From Dictyobacter kobayashii (GTDB lineage Bacteria > Chloroflexota > Ktedonobacteria > Ktedonobacterales > Ktedonobacteraceae), in NCBI RefSeq assembly GCF_003967555.1, contig NZ_BIFS01000001.1:5580001-5644000 (forward strand): 64,000 nucleotides of DNA, in the 5' to 3' direction. Under the pieces are notes generated by a model. It did not search any database and was not told where the DNA came from. It was given only the letters and a program-made list of their open reading frames with translations. The first letter of the stretch is position 1. Each line of letters begins with the position of its first letter. The position numbers were made by a program, and so were the translations under genes. Of the stretch, positions 55,505 to 63,420 are shown in pieces.

Positions 55505-57172
55505 CTAGATTTCCAGGATGATTCGTCCTTTGAGCTGGCCCTGTTCGAGCAGGCTGTGGGCCTGTTGAGCCTGGCTGAGTGGGAGGACGCGACCAATTTC
55601 TGGAAGCTGGAGTTCTCCCTGTTCGAGCAGGTCGGTGACCTGGCGCAGGAACTGGCTTTCATCGTTGGCGTTCTGGTTCATGACGGCACGGACCCCGTAG
55701 CGGGCGGCGCTGGCGGGATCGGGCAAGGGTGGAACAAGGGTGACCAGCACGCCACCACGCCGCAGCAGCGGCCAGGAACGCTCCCGGGTCTCGCCACCGA
55801 TCGTGTCGAGCACGACATCCAGGTTAGCAAGCTGCTCATCAAAGCGTTGGGCCTGGTAGTCGATAACTTCGTCAGCTCCCAGACTGCGCACATAGTCGAG
55901 CCGGGCTGTAGAGGCGGTCGCGACCACATGGGCGCCCGCGCGCCTGGCCAGCTGGATCGCAAAGCCACCGACGGTACCCGAGCCACCATGGATAAGGATG
56001 CTCTGGCCTGCCTGCAGGTTAGCCATCTTGAAGAGCGCGTTGTGCGCCGTACCGACCCCGACCGGGATCGCGGCCGCCTGTACAAAGGTGAGATTGGCGG
56101 GTTTAGGTTGGAAGAAACTGGCCGGCGCAACCACATACTCAGCGTAGCCACGGCGCACAAATGGCGAGTCCGTGCCATAAACAGCTTCCCCGATGCGCCG
56201 CGCATCCACGCCACGTCCCACCGCCTCGATCACACCGGAGAGGCCAAAGCCCAGAATATCTTCAGGCCACGCCGGGTGGATAGTTTTTACCGCTCCCGAG
56301 CGCATCTTCAGGTCCAGCGGATTGATCTCAGCCGCATGGACGCGCAGCAAGACCTGGCCGGGTCCTGGGACTGGTCTGGGAGTCTCCTGGTAGGTAAGCA
56401 CCTCGGGACCGCCATAGCCGTGCATGACGACCGCTTTCATCATCGTTGGTGGCGGAGTGGGTGGTCCCTGGAATGACTCCACGATGCGATAGAGGCCGAG
56501 GTAGCTATGCACCGGCGGACGGCCAGAGCCTGTCGGGGGCGGACCACCAGCCGCGGCACGGGCCTGGCGTGGAAAGTTCTGCTCGAAGCCAGCCAACGTA
56601 TTTGCATACTGTGTAACATTTTGCCACTCAGCGCGATTAAAGGCCGCGATACGCACATCCCGTTGGAGGCGGCGATGCAGGAAAGCGGAATAGAAGCCAG
56701 CTTGCTGCGCTTGATACGCGCCGCGTCCCGGCCAGCCGAGCACAAAGCCCTGCTCAACCGCCGGCGGACCATCGATCTCAAAGCAATTATAGAGCAACGT
56801 TTGCGGCTCGCCGCTCAGCTCAGGTTTAACGAACGGATGCACAATATTGAACAGGCCCTCGACCAGTTCATAGTGGTCAGTGATAGCTGTGGGCAGAGCT
56901 GGCAACGCCGCCGGGTCCTGGTCTGGTCGCAGAATGGCATAGTCGATGAAAGCGAAAGGGTTAGGGTTCTGCGCCTCATCGCTCACCTGAGCATTCCACG
57001 CCGGAACCTGCTGACACAGCTCGCGATAGATAAGTCCCGCAGGCTGCTGGACCTGTGCCACCGTAGATTGCCACGCTGAAATGAACTGTTCAGCCGCCAC
57101 ACCTGGTCTGGGCTGATAACCAACAAAACGAATCAGGGTATTGGCCTGAGCCAACTGACTTGCGCGCATCAT
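55505..57172 (-). CDS. Fusion of a dimeric-barrel-like domain and a zinc-independent MDR/quinone oxidoreductase
   Basis: About 555 residues; the start is ATG 57172 or 57169 behind AAAGGA. The N-terminal 250 residues (NTLIRFVGYQPRPGVAAEQF, AWQSTVAQVQQPAGLIYREL) look like two ferredoxin-like dimeric alpha/beta-barrel halves of the EthD/antibiotic-monooxygenase type. A proline linker (GPPTPPPTMM) leads to MKAVVMHGYGGPEVLTYQET, a complete quinone-oxidoreductase MDR with GHGGSGTVGGFAIQLARRAG-type NADPH loop (HGGSGTVGGFAIQLAR). The join is in frame with no sign of a broken stop. It is second in an operon, 19 bases after the NmrA-like gene. The two halves may handle successive steps on an aromatic or polyketide-like quinone. 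Confidence 0.85.
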   Translation of the reverse strand: MMRASQLAQANTLIRFVGYQPRPGVAAEQFISAWQSTVAQVQQPAGLIYRELCQQVPAWNAQVSDEAQNPNPFAFIDYAILRPDQDPAALPALPTAITDHYELVEGLFNIVHPFVKPELSGEPQTLLYNCFEIDGPPAVEQGFVLGWPGRGAYQAQQAGFYSAFLHRRLQRDVRIAAFNRAEWQNVTQYANTLAGFEQNFPRQARAAAGGPPPTGSGRPPVHSYLGLYRIVESFQGPPTPPPTMMKAVVMHGYGGPEVLTYQETPRPVPGPGQVLLRVHAAEINPLDLKMRSGAVKTIHPAWPEDILGFGLSGVIEAVGRGVDARRIGEAVYGTDSPFVRRGYAEYVVAPASFFQPKPANLTFVQAAAIPVGVGTAHNALFKMANLQAGQSILIHGGSGTVGGFAIQLARRAGAHVVATASTARLDYVRSLGADEVIDYQAQRFDEQLANLDVVLDTIGGETRERSWPLLRRGGVLVTLVPPLPDPASAARYGVRAVMNQNANDESQFLRQVTDLLEQGELQLPEIGRVLPLSQAQQAHSLLEQGQLKGRIILEI

Positions 57173-57191
57173 GATATTCCTTTGTTTAGAG

Positions 57192-57827
57192 CTAGTTCCA
57201 GATACCGACAATTTGTCGACTGTAGCGTTGTTCCCGGGCCTCTCTGGTCAGAAAATCGGCCACATCTTCCGGCGAGATCAGCTTGAAGCCGCCGGGGAAG
57301 CAGCCTGGCACCACCTTATAGCTGGCAGTATGACGACCATCACGGATATAAGGACAACCGGCCAGCACCCAATCCATGTCCGCTGTTTCCTTGACCAGCG
57401 CGAAGGCGTTGTCATGATCATGGACCGCGTGGCGGATCGGTGAGCGGCGCAACAGCGCGGCCGTGATAGAGCCGCCCAGGCCGCAGGCCGGCATCTCCGC
57501 CACGCCAGTAATACCCAGGTAGCGCGGGATCTGAAGCTGTCGTACAGCCGCCAGCGCGGCCTTCACACTATCAGTGACTACCGTAGACGGCTTAAAGACA
57601 TCGCCACCAACCACATTGATCAAAACATCGAACGACTGCTGTTGGAGCTGATCAATAAAAGCCTGAGGGTGCTGGATATCGCCCTCGACCACCGTCAGAT
57701 TTGGAGACGACGTTTGGATTTTGGATCGCTGGCGCGCCAGGGCCGTCACATGTAGATCGGCTGCCAGCGCATACTCGATCACATGTGAACCAACGCGACC
57801 AGTCGCGCCCAGAAGAAGGATATGCAT
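57192..57827 (-). CDS. NmrA-like NAD(P)-binding oxidoreductase (atypical SDR)
   Basis: 211 residues. MHILLLGATGRVGSHVIEYA gives the GxxGxxG loop, VVEGDIQHPQAFIDQLQ the second cofactor strand, and FKLISPEDVADFLTREAREQ the conserved late part. It lacks a clear Tyr-x-x-x-Lys site, so it may sense redox state or have low activity. It is the first gene of the operon with the MDR fusion, facing a TetR gene about 350 bases away; a family 3 element lies between. Confidence 0.88.
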   Translation of the reverse strand: MHILLLGATGRVGSHVIEYALAADLHVTALARQRSKIQTSSPNLTVVEGDIQHPQAFIDQLQQQSFDVLINVVGGDVFKPSTVVTDSVKAALAAVRQLQIPRYLGITGVAEMPACGLGGSITAALLRRSPIRHAVHDHDNAFALVKETADMDWVLAGCPYIRDGRHTASYKVVPGCFPGGFKLISPEDVADFLTREAREQRYSRQIVGIWN

Positions 57828-57853
57828 CCGCTTTGCTCCCGACTTCCATTAAG

Positions 57854-58049
57854 TATGTGTCTTACCGCCATCATGGGAAGCACGCCGCTCTTGAGCGGAC
57901 GTGCGCTGGCGCGCCCGAGCTTTTTTTCTTGTGTGGTGCAAACAGTGCGCCCGGCGCACTGTTTGCACCACACAAGAAGCCTTTTTGAGCGCCAAAGGCG
58001 CTCAAACTCAGGCGTGAAGATAGTGGCGATCATAAGGATAAGACACATT
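57854..58049. repeat. Family 3 element with terminal inverted repeat, copy b
   Basis: Ends TATGTGTCTTAC and (reverse) AATGTGTCTTAT. Inside are a small CCGCTCTTGAGCGG hairpin, the tag GTGCGCTGGCGCGCCCGAGC (57901-57920), a T-run, a perfect 26-bp hairpin (57926-57978) and a second hairpin, TTGAGCGCC-AAA-GGCGCTCAA. No tandem array. This 196-bp form looks most like a complete MITE-type unit. Confidence 0.8.
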
Positions 58050-58093
58050 CTAAGGGAAAAGAATACTTGAAACTATATTTCTGGCAGAAGAGA

Positions 58094-58146
58094 TTGTCTG
58101 ATTGCCGCTCCCCTGTTATAATAAATACTAACAGTCTAATGGTTAG
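58094..58146 (+). promoter_or_regulatory. Promoter and operator of the TetR gene
   Basis: TTGTCT (58094-58099), a 17-bp spacer, TATAAT (58117-58122). The inverted repeat CTAAC-AGTCTAATG-GTTAG (58128-58146) sits on the expected start, suiting TetR autoregulation. Confidence 0.65.
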
Positions 58147-58180
58147 ACGTCAAGTATAAATTTAGACGGAGAGTATAGAT

Positions 58181-58765
58181 TTGGCAAAATCGTTTCGTGA
58201 GCGGCAGCGCGAGCTACGTGAGGACGTGATACTGGACACGGCCTACCAATTGTTGTTGGAGCAGGGATACCAGAAAATGAATATGGACGAGCTGGCGGCG
58301 CAGGTGGGGGTAGCAAAAATGACTATTTACCAGCACTTCCCATCGAAGGAAGCGCTGGCCATCGGGGTAATTGTGCGTGGCATGAAAATCATTGAAGAAG
58401 AGCTCACGCCTGATTTTGTCTCGCCGGCGCCTGCGCTAGAGCGGCTCACAGCCATCCTGACCAAAAGCCTGGAGCGCCGCTCAGCGATGCGGCGCATCAA
58501 CGTCGAACTGCCCTCAATTGCCGTCACCCAGCATCCAGGCTACCTGGCCCAACGGGATCGCCTGGCGGCCCAGTGGTCGCAATTAATCGAGCAAGCCAAA
58601 GCCGAGGGCAGCGTCGACCGATCGCTCTCCACGGCGGTCCTGGTGCGCCTGCTCTTCAACGCCTTCCAGACCGACTTCGACGATCTGCTCAAAGCCGGTA
58701 GTATCAGCGCCGAAGAGCTGGCCCACACCCTGATCACCGTCGCCATCAAAGGCATGCACGCCTGA
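58181..58765 (+). CDS. TetR-family regulator
   Basis: 194 residues from TTG 58181, preceded by GGAGAG seven bases away. MNMDELAAQVGVAKMTIYQH FPSKEALAIGVI is the TetR helix-turn-helix; the ligand domain (RRINVELPSIAVTQHPGYLA) is generic. It faces the NmrA-like/MDR operon across a promoter with an inverted repeat, so it probably controls that operon and itself in response to a small molecule. Confidence 0.9.
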   Translation: MAKSFRERQRELREDVILDTAYQLLLEQGYQKMNMDELAAQVGVAKMTIYQHFPSKEALAIGVIVRGMKIIEEELTPDFVSPAPALERLTAILTKSLERRSAMRRINVELPSIAVTQHPGYLAQRDRLAAQWSQLIEQAKAEGSVDRSLSTAVLVRLLFNAFQTDFDDLLKAGSISAEELAHTLITVAIKGMHA

Positions 58766-58798
58766 GATCCTCGGCCGCAAGGCCGCACGTACGTTGTT

Positions 58799-60082
58799 CT
58801 ATTGTTGTTTAAGCCAGTCGCTGATGTCGTTGACGACCTCTTCAGTGACGTGTCCCGCGACAGAGTAGGCGGCGGGAGTAGCTTTGTGGCCGGGCTCGGA
58901 TGGCATGAAGAGGTGGTAGAGGTCGGGATATTGCTTGAAGGTGACATTGGCGCGCTGGTTGAGTGCCTGTTGCCAGCCCTGGAAATCCTCCATTGTTGCC
59001 TGATAGTCGTTTTCAGCCTGCATAATCAAGAGTGGCTGTGGTAGCTGGCGGGCTACTTCCTCGGGATGGTAGCCGCGCAGATCGAGCCAGTAGGCGGCAG
59101 GGACGTTCAGAGGCAGCTCGCTGGCCGGCGTAGCTGGTGTTAGCTGCGGATCTTTGACCAGGGCGACCATCTTTTTTAGCGTGTCCAGTTGTGGCTGCTG
59201 CGTATCTGTATTGAGCGAGGTGATATAGCTCACCTGGTCCAGCAATACGTCTTCGAGGGGACGGGTTGTGCCGGCCATAATGATGGCTCCGTGGACGACG
59301 GAGGCGGTTGGCGCACTCAGGATGCGCGGCATCAGATAGCCGCCCAGGCTATGGCCGAGCACAAAGAGACGCTGCTCATCGATCTCAGGACGTTGGCGTA
59401 GCAGCTCAAGCGCCAGCAGGGCATCCTCAATAGTCTCCTGCTGCACCGTAAAGGTGGTGGCCAGAGAGGCTATTTTAGCGCCGTACACCTTAGTGCGCTT
59501 ATCATAGCGCAGGACTGCGATGCCGCGCGAGGCGAGTCCCCAGGCCAGGTCGCGAAAAGGTTTGTTGGGTGGAATCGTCTCATCGCGATCACCGGGGCCC
59601 GAGCCATGGACCAGCACGACCGCCGGGAAAGGTCCGGTGCCGGTGGGTAAGGTCAGCGTACCGGGTAAGGCCCACTCACCGCTACCGATCTGTATGTCCT
59701 GTTCGCTGAACTGCTCGGGCGTGGCATAAGGCGGGGGCGCATATTGCATATTGGTCTGCTGCTCGATCGTGCCGACGGGCGTCAGTGTCAGGCTCACAAT
59801 CTCAAGCTGAGTATTGAAGATCAGGTTAATATCGAACGGGGTCATGGCGAACGCGCAGGTCACCACCTCCACGGCGGCCTGGGGTGTCTGCACCATTTGC
59901 ACGGACAGCTGTTGCTGGAATGTACCCAGCTGCTGCTCAAGCATCTGCCAGGTCGCTGCCATCTGGCCCGCAGGCATTAATGGTTTAATTGACGCGGCCA
60001 GCATATCCTCAACCTCGGAGAATTTTCCCTGGGCTAGCAACGCGACAACGTGTTGTGCCTGCTCATTAGGTGTCATTGCCAT
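58799..60082 (-). CDS. Alpha/beta hydrolase with N-terminal DUF3887-like domain
   Basis: 427 residues with AAAGGTGAT upstream. Residues 1-105 match the DUF3887-type helper domain (NEQAQHVVALLAQGKFSEVE DMLA). After a linker comes a dienelactone-hydrolase-like core: AVVLVHGSGPGDRDETI, nucleophile LGHSLGG with S245, acid QAENDYQATMEDF and YPDLYHLFMPSEPG with the histidine. No signal peptide. It probably cleaves small esters or peptides. Intact; single gene. Confidence 0.9.
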   Translation of the reverse strand: MAMTPNEQAQHVVALLAQGKFSEVEDMLAASIKPLMPAGQMAATWQMLEQQLGTFQQQLSVQMVQTPQAAVEVVTCAFAMTPFDINLIFNTQLEIVSLTLTPVGTIEQQTNMQYAPPPYATPEQFSEQDIQIGSGEWALPGTLTLPTGTGPFPAVVLVHGSGPGDRDETIPPNKPFRDLAWGLASRGIAVLRYDKRTKVYGAKIASLATTFTVQQETIEDALLALELLRQRPEIDEQRLFVLGHSLGGYLMPRILSAPTASVVHGAIIMAGTTRPLEDVLLDQVSYITSLNTDTQQPQLDTLKKMVALVKDPQLTPATPASELPLNVPAAYWLDLRGYHPEEVARQLPQPLLIMQAENDYQATMEDFQGWQQALNQRANVTFKQYPDLYHLFMPSEPGHKATPAAYSVAGHVTEEVVNDISDWLKQQ

Positions 60083-60181
60083 TGAAATATCACCTTTCTA
60101 TATAGATAAACTTCATTGAATTTATGCTGCTTATCTTGTACTATAACACTTTATGGGGGAGATGTTAATAATTATTGTCTT

Positions 60182-60470
60182 TGCGGACGTGCGCTGGCGC
60201 GCCCGAGCAGTTATTTTATGCTGTGATGCGACGGACGCGCACAGCGCGTCCGTCGCATCACAGCATAAAATAATGTTGAGCATTGTAGGTGTGAAAGAGA
60301 ATGCGCTGCACTACAGCATAAAATAATGTTGAGAACCGTAGATGTGAAAGAAAATGTGCTGCACTACAGCATAAAATAATGTTGAGCATTGTGGGTGTGA
60401 ACGTACATGGACAGAGTACGAGAAATATATGGGAAGCAAGTGCGTTGCATCACAGCATAAAATAATGTTA
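60182..60470. repeat. Family 3 element with 30-bp hairpin and 53-bp tandem repeats, copy c
   Basis: The tag GTGCGCTGGCGCGCCCGAGC (60190-60209) is followed by a perfect 30-bp hairpin (60211-60240 / 60244-60273, loop ACA). Copies of the right-arm end CAGCATAAAATAATGTT recur at 60261, 60314 and 60367 (period 53) and again at 60453. The array is longer than in copy a and differs from it in sequence, but has the same plan. Confidence 0.8.
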
Positions 60471-60516
60471 ATTATTGTTTGGATGCACATGCTGGTAGTC
60501 TGAGAAGGTGAAATGC

Positions 60517-61292
60517 ATGAATATATTTACGCAACATCCTTATCGTTGCCGATTGGATTGGGGGCGACCAGGGACACAGCAGGCCGCCGAGAGAGGCGAT
60601 ATCCTTATTATTGTTGACACCCTTTCTTTTTCTACTGCTGTTGCGACTGCCGTGCATCATGGTGGCATCATCCATCCCTGTGCTATGAGTGATGATCCAG
60701 TCAGGCTTGCACAAAGCATAGGTGGAGAAGTGGCTGTGAATCGCCGAGAGGTGCCTGAAAAGGGTCGCTTTTCCTCTCGCCTGCGACCTTCGAGCAGCTT
60801 GTACCAGGCACGCGAATAGTGCTTGCTTCGCCCAATGGGGCGACATGTAGCCAGTATGGCCGGCAGGTCCCTTTTTTGTTTGTTGGCACCCTTATCAACG
60901 CTGAAGCGGTGGCGGCAGTTGTAGCCGCTTTGTTGGCGACTCGTAGCGATCTAGCGGTCACGATAATCGCCTGTGGCGAACGATGGAATGTCCCCTCCAT
61001 ATCTCCTAAAGGCGAGGAGATGCGGGTAGCCATCGAAGATTATTTAGGCGCCGGGGCGCTCCTCTCTTATTTGCCCTATGCAAAGTCGCCCGAGGCCGTG
61101 GTTTGTGAAGGCGCGTTCAGGCAGGCAAAGGATCAGCTTGCGGCGTTGCTCTGGGAATGTGGTAGTGGCCGTGAACTACGGGCCAGGGGGTTTGAGCAGG
61201 ATGTTGTGCACGCATCCCAATTGAATCGTTATCAGACCGTGCCTGCTATGCGAGATGGTGCGATATGCGCGTGGAGCCGGGCTGATGGTTGA
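60517..61292 (+). CDS. comB: 2-phosphosulfolactate phosphatase (ComB) homologue (one frame break)
   Basis: The start is ATG 60517, AAGG eight bases upstream. GDILIIVDTLSFSTAVATAV is the ComB opening. The first frame ends in a wrong tail; one extra C at 60773-60774 gives SLSPATFEQLVPGTRIVLAS PNGA, then FVGTLINAEAVAAVVAALLA and ACGERW. The acidic metal-binding residues around VDTLSFST, GEEMRVAIEDYLGAGALLSY and the tail HASQLNRYQTVPAM fit the family. The rebuilt protein has about 258 residues. ComB makes sulfolactate in coenzyme M synthesis; bacterial homologues of unknown use are common, and no other com gene is near. Confidence 0.85.
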
Positions 61293-61309
61293 GATGGGCT
61301 TTTTCGGGC

Positions 61310-61365
61310 GGCGAGGTAGGAAGCGGAGGCAAGCCCCGCACGTACAGATCGTTATTATTGTTTCG
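61310..61365. repeat. Family 2 arm
   Basis: GAAGCGGAGGCAAGCCCCGC followed by ACGTACAGATCGTTATTATTG. It lies just after the ComB gene. Confidence 0.65.
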
Positions 61366-61533
61366 TTCGCTTTATTGTTTTATTCCTATAAATAAGATAT
61401 ATTGGTCATGGCATATGCCAAGTAGTTATAGTATATTTACACATTCGAAATGCGCTACGCTTTTCAGGTTTATTCTGCATTATTTATCATGGCTTAAAGG
61501 TAAGACGATGCAGGAAGAAAGGATGCTTTGGCG

Positions 61534-62472
61534 ATGGTTTTTTCTGGTGCTCTCTTTGAATCCCCTTATTTCCAGATTGAGCGCGTGGCTGATGGTGTGT
61601 ATGCGGCGATTGTGCGGGGAGGGAAAGGGGCGTGGGGCAATGCGGGCATCGTTGATCTGGGTGGTGTGACGTTGCTCTTTGATACTTTTTTCACGCCGCG
61701 TGCAGCACAAAGCTTGCGCGAGGCGGCCGAGGCGCTGACGGGCAGGCCTCCCACCTATGTGATCAATAGCCACTTCCACGCTGATCATGTCTTTGGCAAT
61801 CAGGTCTTCGATGACGCGACCATTGTGGCCACTAACAGGACATATGAGCTCATGAGCGTAGAACTTCCCGCTACGCTTGAAGAGGCGCGTGCCGACCCTG
61901 CATCGTTAAACGTTGCGCTCGAAGGTATTCACGATCCTCGTGTGCGTAGAGATCGTGAGACGCTGGCTGGAGATTACCAGGCGCTGGAAGCCGAGCTCGC
62001 GGCCATTCAGGTGCGGCTGCCAGATATTACCTTTGAGCAGAGCATGGTCTTCCATGGCACAAAATGTGCGGCGCAGCTCATCACATTTGGAGGAGGCCAT
62101 ACTCCAAGCGATGTCATTCTCTATCTGCCCGCTCTCGCCACTGCCTTTACCGCCGACATCGTCCAGGTTGATTTTCATCCTTCTATGAACACCGGGAACC
62201 TGGAGGAGTGGCTGAGGATGCTTGATCAGGTGGAGGCGCTCCAGCTGGAACATGTGATTCCTGGCCATGGCAACGTCGGGACCGGGGAGCACGTCAAGAT
62301 CATGCGTCAATATCTGCTCGATCTGCGCCAACTGGTTGAGCAAGCCAGGCAGGATAGCACAACTTCCGATTATCTCAGTACCATCAAAGAGCCAGAGAAG
62401 TACACAACATGGTCTGCCTCAGGAGTTTTTGCGCAGAATCTGCGCAATGTGGATCGATGGTACCACCAATAA
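61534..62472 (+). CDS. Metallo-beta-lactamase-fold hydrolase
   Basis: 312 residues from ATG 61534 (AAAGGA ten bases upstream; a TTG six bases earlier is too close). The zinc motif NSHFHADH (H80, H82, D84, H85), GGGHTPSD, FTADIVQVDFHP and VIPGHGNVG give the full set of MBL ligands. The C-terminus is helical (LLDLRQLVEQARQDSTTSDY). The substrate may be a lactone, thioester or other ester. Its stop codon lies inside a perfect palindrome. Intact. Confidence 0.9.
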   Translation: MVFSGALFESPYFQIERVADGVYAAIVRGGKGAWGNAGIVDLGGVTLLFDTFFTPRAAQSLREAAEALTGRPPTYVINSHFHADHVFGNQVFDDATIVATNRTYELMSVELPATLEEARADPASLNVALEGIHDPRVRRDRETLAGDYQALEAELAAIQVRLPDITFEQSMVFHGTKCAAQLITFGGGHTPSDVILYLPALATAFTADIVQVDFHPSMNTGNLEEWLRMLDQVEALQLEHVIPGHGNVGTGEHVKIMRQYLLDLRQLVEQARQDSTTSDYLSTIKEPEKYTTWSASGVFAQNLRNVDRWYHQ

Positions 62473-62527
62473 CAACGATCTGTGCCTGCGAGGTAAGCCT
62501 CGCAGCCATAGATCGTTGTTATTGGTG
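62464..62527. repeat. Palindromic family 2-type element overlapping a stop codon
   Basis: Perfect outer stem CACCAATAACAACGATCT and complement, with an inner CTGCGAGG-TAAG-CCTCGCAG stem. The TAA of the MBL gene (62470-62472) is within the left arm. It could act as a bidirectional terminator between this and the convergent DfsB-like gene. Confidence 0.7.
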
Positions 62528-62559
62528 CATTTGATGGCTGGCTTTGTTATTTGTTTTAA

Positions 62560-63057
62560 TCAAATTTGGGAAGCGTCAAGCAAGCAGCGGATGTGCTGCG
62601 CATGGTCCTGGTAGTGTTCGTAAGAATTGTCCGCGATCACGGCGATGAGCGAGGCACCGGGCCAGAATTTTGTCCAGTCAAAGCGCTGTGAGGCGTTTAA
62701 ATCTTCCTCTGAGAGCGTTTGGGTGAGCAGGTTTACCTGCTGGAGAAGTTGCTGGTGAGTATGGTGAAAGAGCTCCTGCACCTCCGCCAGGGAGCGATCG
62801 CGGTTCTCACGATAAATGCGCTCATTCGAATTATCGTCGGTCCGTTCGGCTGGCTGAGGTGTGATACCGTGCGAGAATTCATCGAGCCAGCGAGCACAAA
62901 GCTGTTCCCAAACGGCGATATGGGCCATGATGTCTTTGATGGACCATTCTCCGGCGCCTGTTGTCGTACACAATTGCGCCTCACTTAAGGGAGCCACGAG
63001 CGACTCAAAACGTGCATGCTCGGTCTGGATGGTGTTCAGCAAGGTTGCTTTATCCAT
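62560..63057 (-). CDS. ClbS/DfsB-family four-helix-bundle protein
   Basis: 165 residues from ATG 63057 (GGAGG six bases upstream). MDKATLLNTIQTEHARFESL, GEWSIKDIMAHIAVWEQLCA RWL and ADNSYEHYQDHAQHIR are characteristic of the ClbS/DfsB branch of DinB-like proteins. The family includes colibactin self-resistance hydrolase ClbS; others are unassigned. A resistance or detoxification role is possible. Convergent with the MBL gene; intact. Confidence 0.9.
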   Translation of the reverse strand: MDKATLLNTIQTEHARFESLVAPLSEAQLCTTTGAGEWSIKDIMAHIAVWEQLCARWLDEFSHGITPQPAERTDDNSNERIYRENRDRSLAEVQELFHHTHQQLLQQVNLLTQTLSEEDLNASQRFDWTKFWPGASLIAVIADNSYEHYQDHAQHIRCLLDASQI

Positions 63058-63420
63058 GTTTTCCTCCACTATTTTTGCATAACGTGTAGTACCTATAAGA
63101 CGCTCCTACAGAGGGCCAGGCCACGCTTTCAGGCCATTGGCTTGAAAAAACATATGCGCCGCTTCGACGCTTCAAGGAGCCATGGCATCAATGTGTCAGC
63201 TTGCATTGCTATATTACGGCTATCCAGGCCGCGTATGGGCTTGTGGAATCTGAGCGTGTCGATGGCTGGCGAGGTTGGCTGTGCTCCTTATAAATAAAAT
63301 AAATAAAATAAACAAAGCTAACTGCCTGTTATATGGTATCTTTAAAAGTGTATATAAATAGAAATGAGATAAAAAATTGATGTAATGAAGATTATTAATA
63401 GGATGGAGATAAGAGAGAGC
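63058..63420. other. Divergent intergenic region
   Basis: About 360 bases. A short AAATAAAATAAATAAAATAA simple repeat lies near 63292-63312. No gene or palindrome found. The start signals for the right-edge gene are weak (AGAGAGAGC). Confidence 0.3.

Noticed and set aside
60261..60470. CRISPR-like array
   Set aside because: Same reasoning: the 53-bp period repeats the entire unit; only the last copy is displaced.
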